NCBI GenBank assembly: GCA_025331125.1
Contig: JAOALB010000181.1
Location: 1 to 64,000, forward strand
Length of the DNA: 64,000 bases
Direction: 5' to 3'
From: Mycogone perniciosa
Taxonomy: Eukaryota; Ascomycota; Sordariomycetes; Hypocreales; Hypocreaceae
The translations under genes were made by a program, and so were the position numbers. Positions 63,220 through 64,000 of the stretch are shown piece after piece. The notes under the pieces were generated by a model, which saw only the letters and a list, made by a program, of their open reading frames with translations, ran no database searches and was not told where the DNA came from. How positions within the stretch are numbered: position 1 is the stretch's first letter; every line of letters begins with the position of its first letter.

Positions 63220-63640
63220 ATATTTAACTTATTTTATTAAAAATAAACTATTTTATTATATTTATATTAAAGAAAAAAGGTAAACTATAATTAATTATAA
63301 ACTATTAACAGTTTAATAAAGCTATTATTAAAGATAAAACTCTATTACTATTAATTATAAAACTATAAAATAAATTATATAAAAAAGAGTAATTTATAGC
63401 GCTAAACTTTAAAGGTGCTTATAACTTTATTTAAATTAAAAGAAAAGATAAATAAATAACTGCATTTAAAATTAAATATAGCTTATTTAAATATTTAATT
63501 ATACCTTTTAGTTTTATTAATACCTTTATAATATTTTAAAAAATAATTAATAATATATTAGAAATATACTTTAATATTTTTATAGTTATTTACTTAAATA
63601 ATATTTTAATCTTTTTAACTACCTTTTAAAAATATAAAGT
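63220..63640 (+). pseudogene. C3 reverse transcriptase remnant
   Basis: Collinear with C1 RT; IFIVIYLNNILIFL is readable near 63580. Broken by RIP-type stops. Confidence 0.7.
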
Positions 63641-64000
63641 ATATATCTATAAAGTATTATAGATATTATAAAATATTAAATTATTTATAAAATTAAAAAA
63701 ATATAAATTCTATTTATAAAAAGTTACCTTTTTGAAGTATATTATTACCTTTAAAGAAGTTTATATAAATTTATTAAAAGTATATATAGTAAAAGACTAG
63801 CTTATATTTATAATAGTTAAAGAAGTTTAAAGCTTTTTAAAATTTATTAACAACTATTAATAATTTATTAAAAGCCATAAAAGTATTATATATACTTTTT
63901 ATGAATTTATTAAAAAAGATTAAAAGCTTTTATATATATTAAATATATAAAATATATTTAATAAACTTAAATAGTTTATTTTAAAAGAACTTATATTTAT

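Larger units (their letters stand above)
13953..64000. repeat. RIP-degraded AT-rich block of nested LTR retrotransposons
   Basis: The remaining 50 kb is almost entirely A and T, with C mostly surviving outside CpA contexts and almost no intact frame over 85 codons. Retroelement proteins can still be read if stops caused by CAA/CAG/TGG to TAA/TAG are ignored, and pairs of copies differ chiefly by C/T and G/A. This is the pattern of repeat-induced point mutation in Pezizomycotina. Individual elements are listed separately. Confidence 0.9.
59094..64000 (+). mobile_element. Family C element C3, runs off the window
   Basis: LTR about 59094-59515 (start TATAATATATCACGACC), then gag-side sequence and RT (about 63220-63640). 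Collinear with C2 except for an extra stretch of about 310 bp at 59515-59825 and the solo A LTR at 61224. It starts inside the integrase remnant of C2, so it is probably a nested insertion. Its 3' end is outside the window, so no TSD test is possible. Confidence 0.75.

Noticed and set aside
13953..64000. AT-rich block considered as mitochondrial DNA or a centromere.
   Set aside because: Gypsy and Copia remnants with LTRs, TSDs and RIP-type transitions explain it. No mitochondrial genes were seen. A centromeric role cannot be judged from sequence alone.
1..64000. CRISPR arrays, rRNA, tRNA, prophage or defence systems.
   Set aside because: No spaced short repeats or RNA gene signatures were found, and the sequence is eukaryotic.

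Overview
This window looks like a filamentous ascomycete (Pezizomycotina, perhaps Hypocreales; the order is a guess) with a two-compartment genome. The first 13.95 kb has ordinary base composition and carries five protein genes. At least two, and probably three, are split by short GT-AG introns, and they include families typical of fungi (M6-type secreted peptidase, GT90/CAP10 glycosyltransferase, Dal5-type permease, TauD/TfdA dioxygenase, small secreted protein). From about 13,953 to the end the sequence becomes extremely AT-rich (one sampled line, 20,521-20,580, has 6 G/C in 60). Coding frames there are broken by C-to-T and G-to-A changes, the signature of repeat-induced point mutation (RIP). 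No gene in that part looks functional.

Gene-bearing part. A 77-base poly-C run opens the window and is probably an assembly or read artefact. A minus-strand secreted metallopeptidase (827-2926) and a plus-strand membrane-anchored GT90 glycosyltransferase (3869-6710) diverge from a 0.94 kb region. The GT90 gene converges on an 11-exon minus-strand major-facilitator permease (7000-9276), whose whole exon chain can be reconstructed in frame to 563 residues. Across a 1.68 kb intergenic region, divergent from the permease, lies a 4-exon alpha-ketoglutarate-dependent dioxygenase (10957-12243, 361 residues) with an intact iron-binding triad. Permease plus dioxygenase resemble a sulfonate (taurine-like) uptake and desulfonation pair, comparable to yeast SOA1 and JLP1. 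Both have TATA boxes, and the shared region carries two adjacent perfect 10-bp palindromes. A 173-residue secreted protein with four cysteines (12947-13554) is the last gene, 400 bp from the AT-rich block.

AT-rich part. This is a stack of nested LTR retrotransposons that I could resolve from LTR ends, 5-bp target duplications (TSDs) and empty sites in sister copies. Three Ty3/Gypsy families with C-terminal chromodomain remnants (here A, B and C) and one Ty1/Copia element (D) are present. The oldest layer is C1 (segments from 15,363 to about 55,332). A(+) sits in C1 (TSD TTTAT). A second A, in opposite orientation, sits inside the 5' LTR of A(+) (TSD CCAGG). B1 sits inside that inverted A (TSD CTATT). 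B2 sits in the RNase H region of C1 (TSD CTTAC). D sits in the C1 tail (TSD GGTAT). A truncated minus-strand B (B3) abuts the gene region. C2 and C3 follow in tandem, and C3 runs off the window and carries a hardly mutated solo A LTR (TSD TAAAT). The two opposed A copies form a giant imperfect palindrome centred at 29,901.

No CRISPR, rRNA, tRNA or defence-like system was seen. The most unusual content is the fully decodable nest and its self-insertion.
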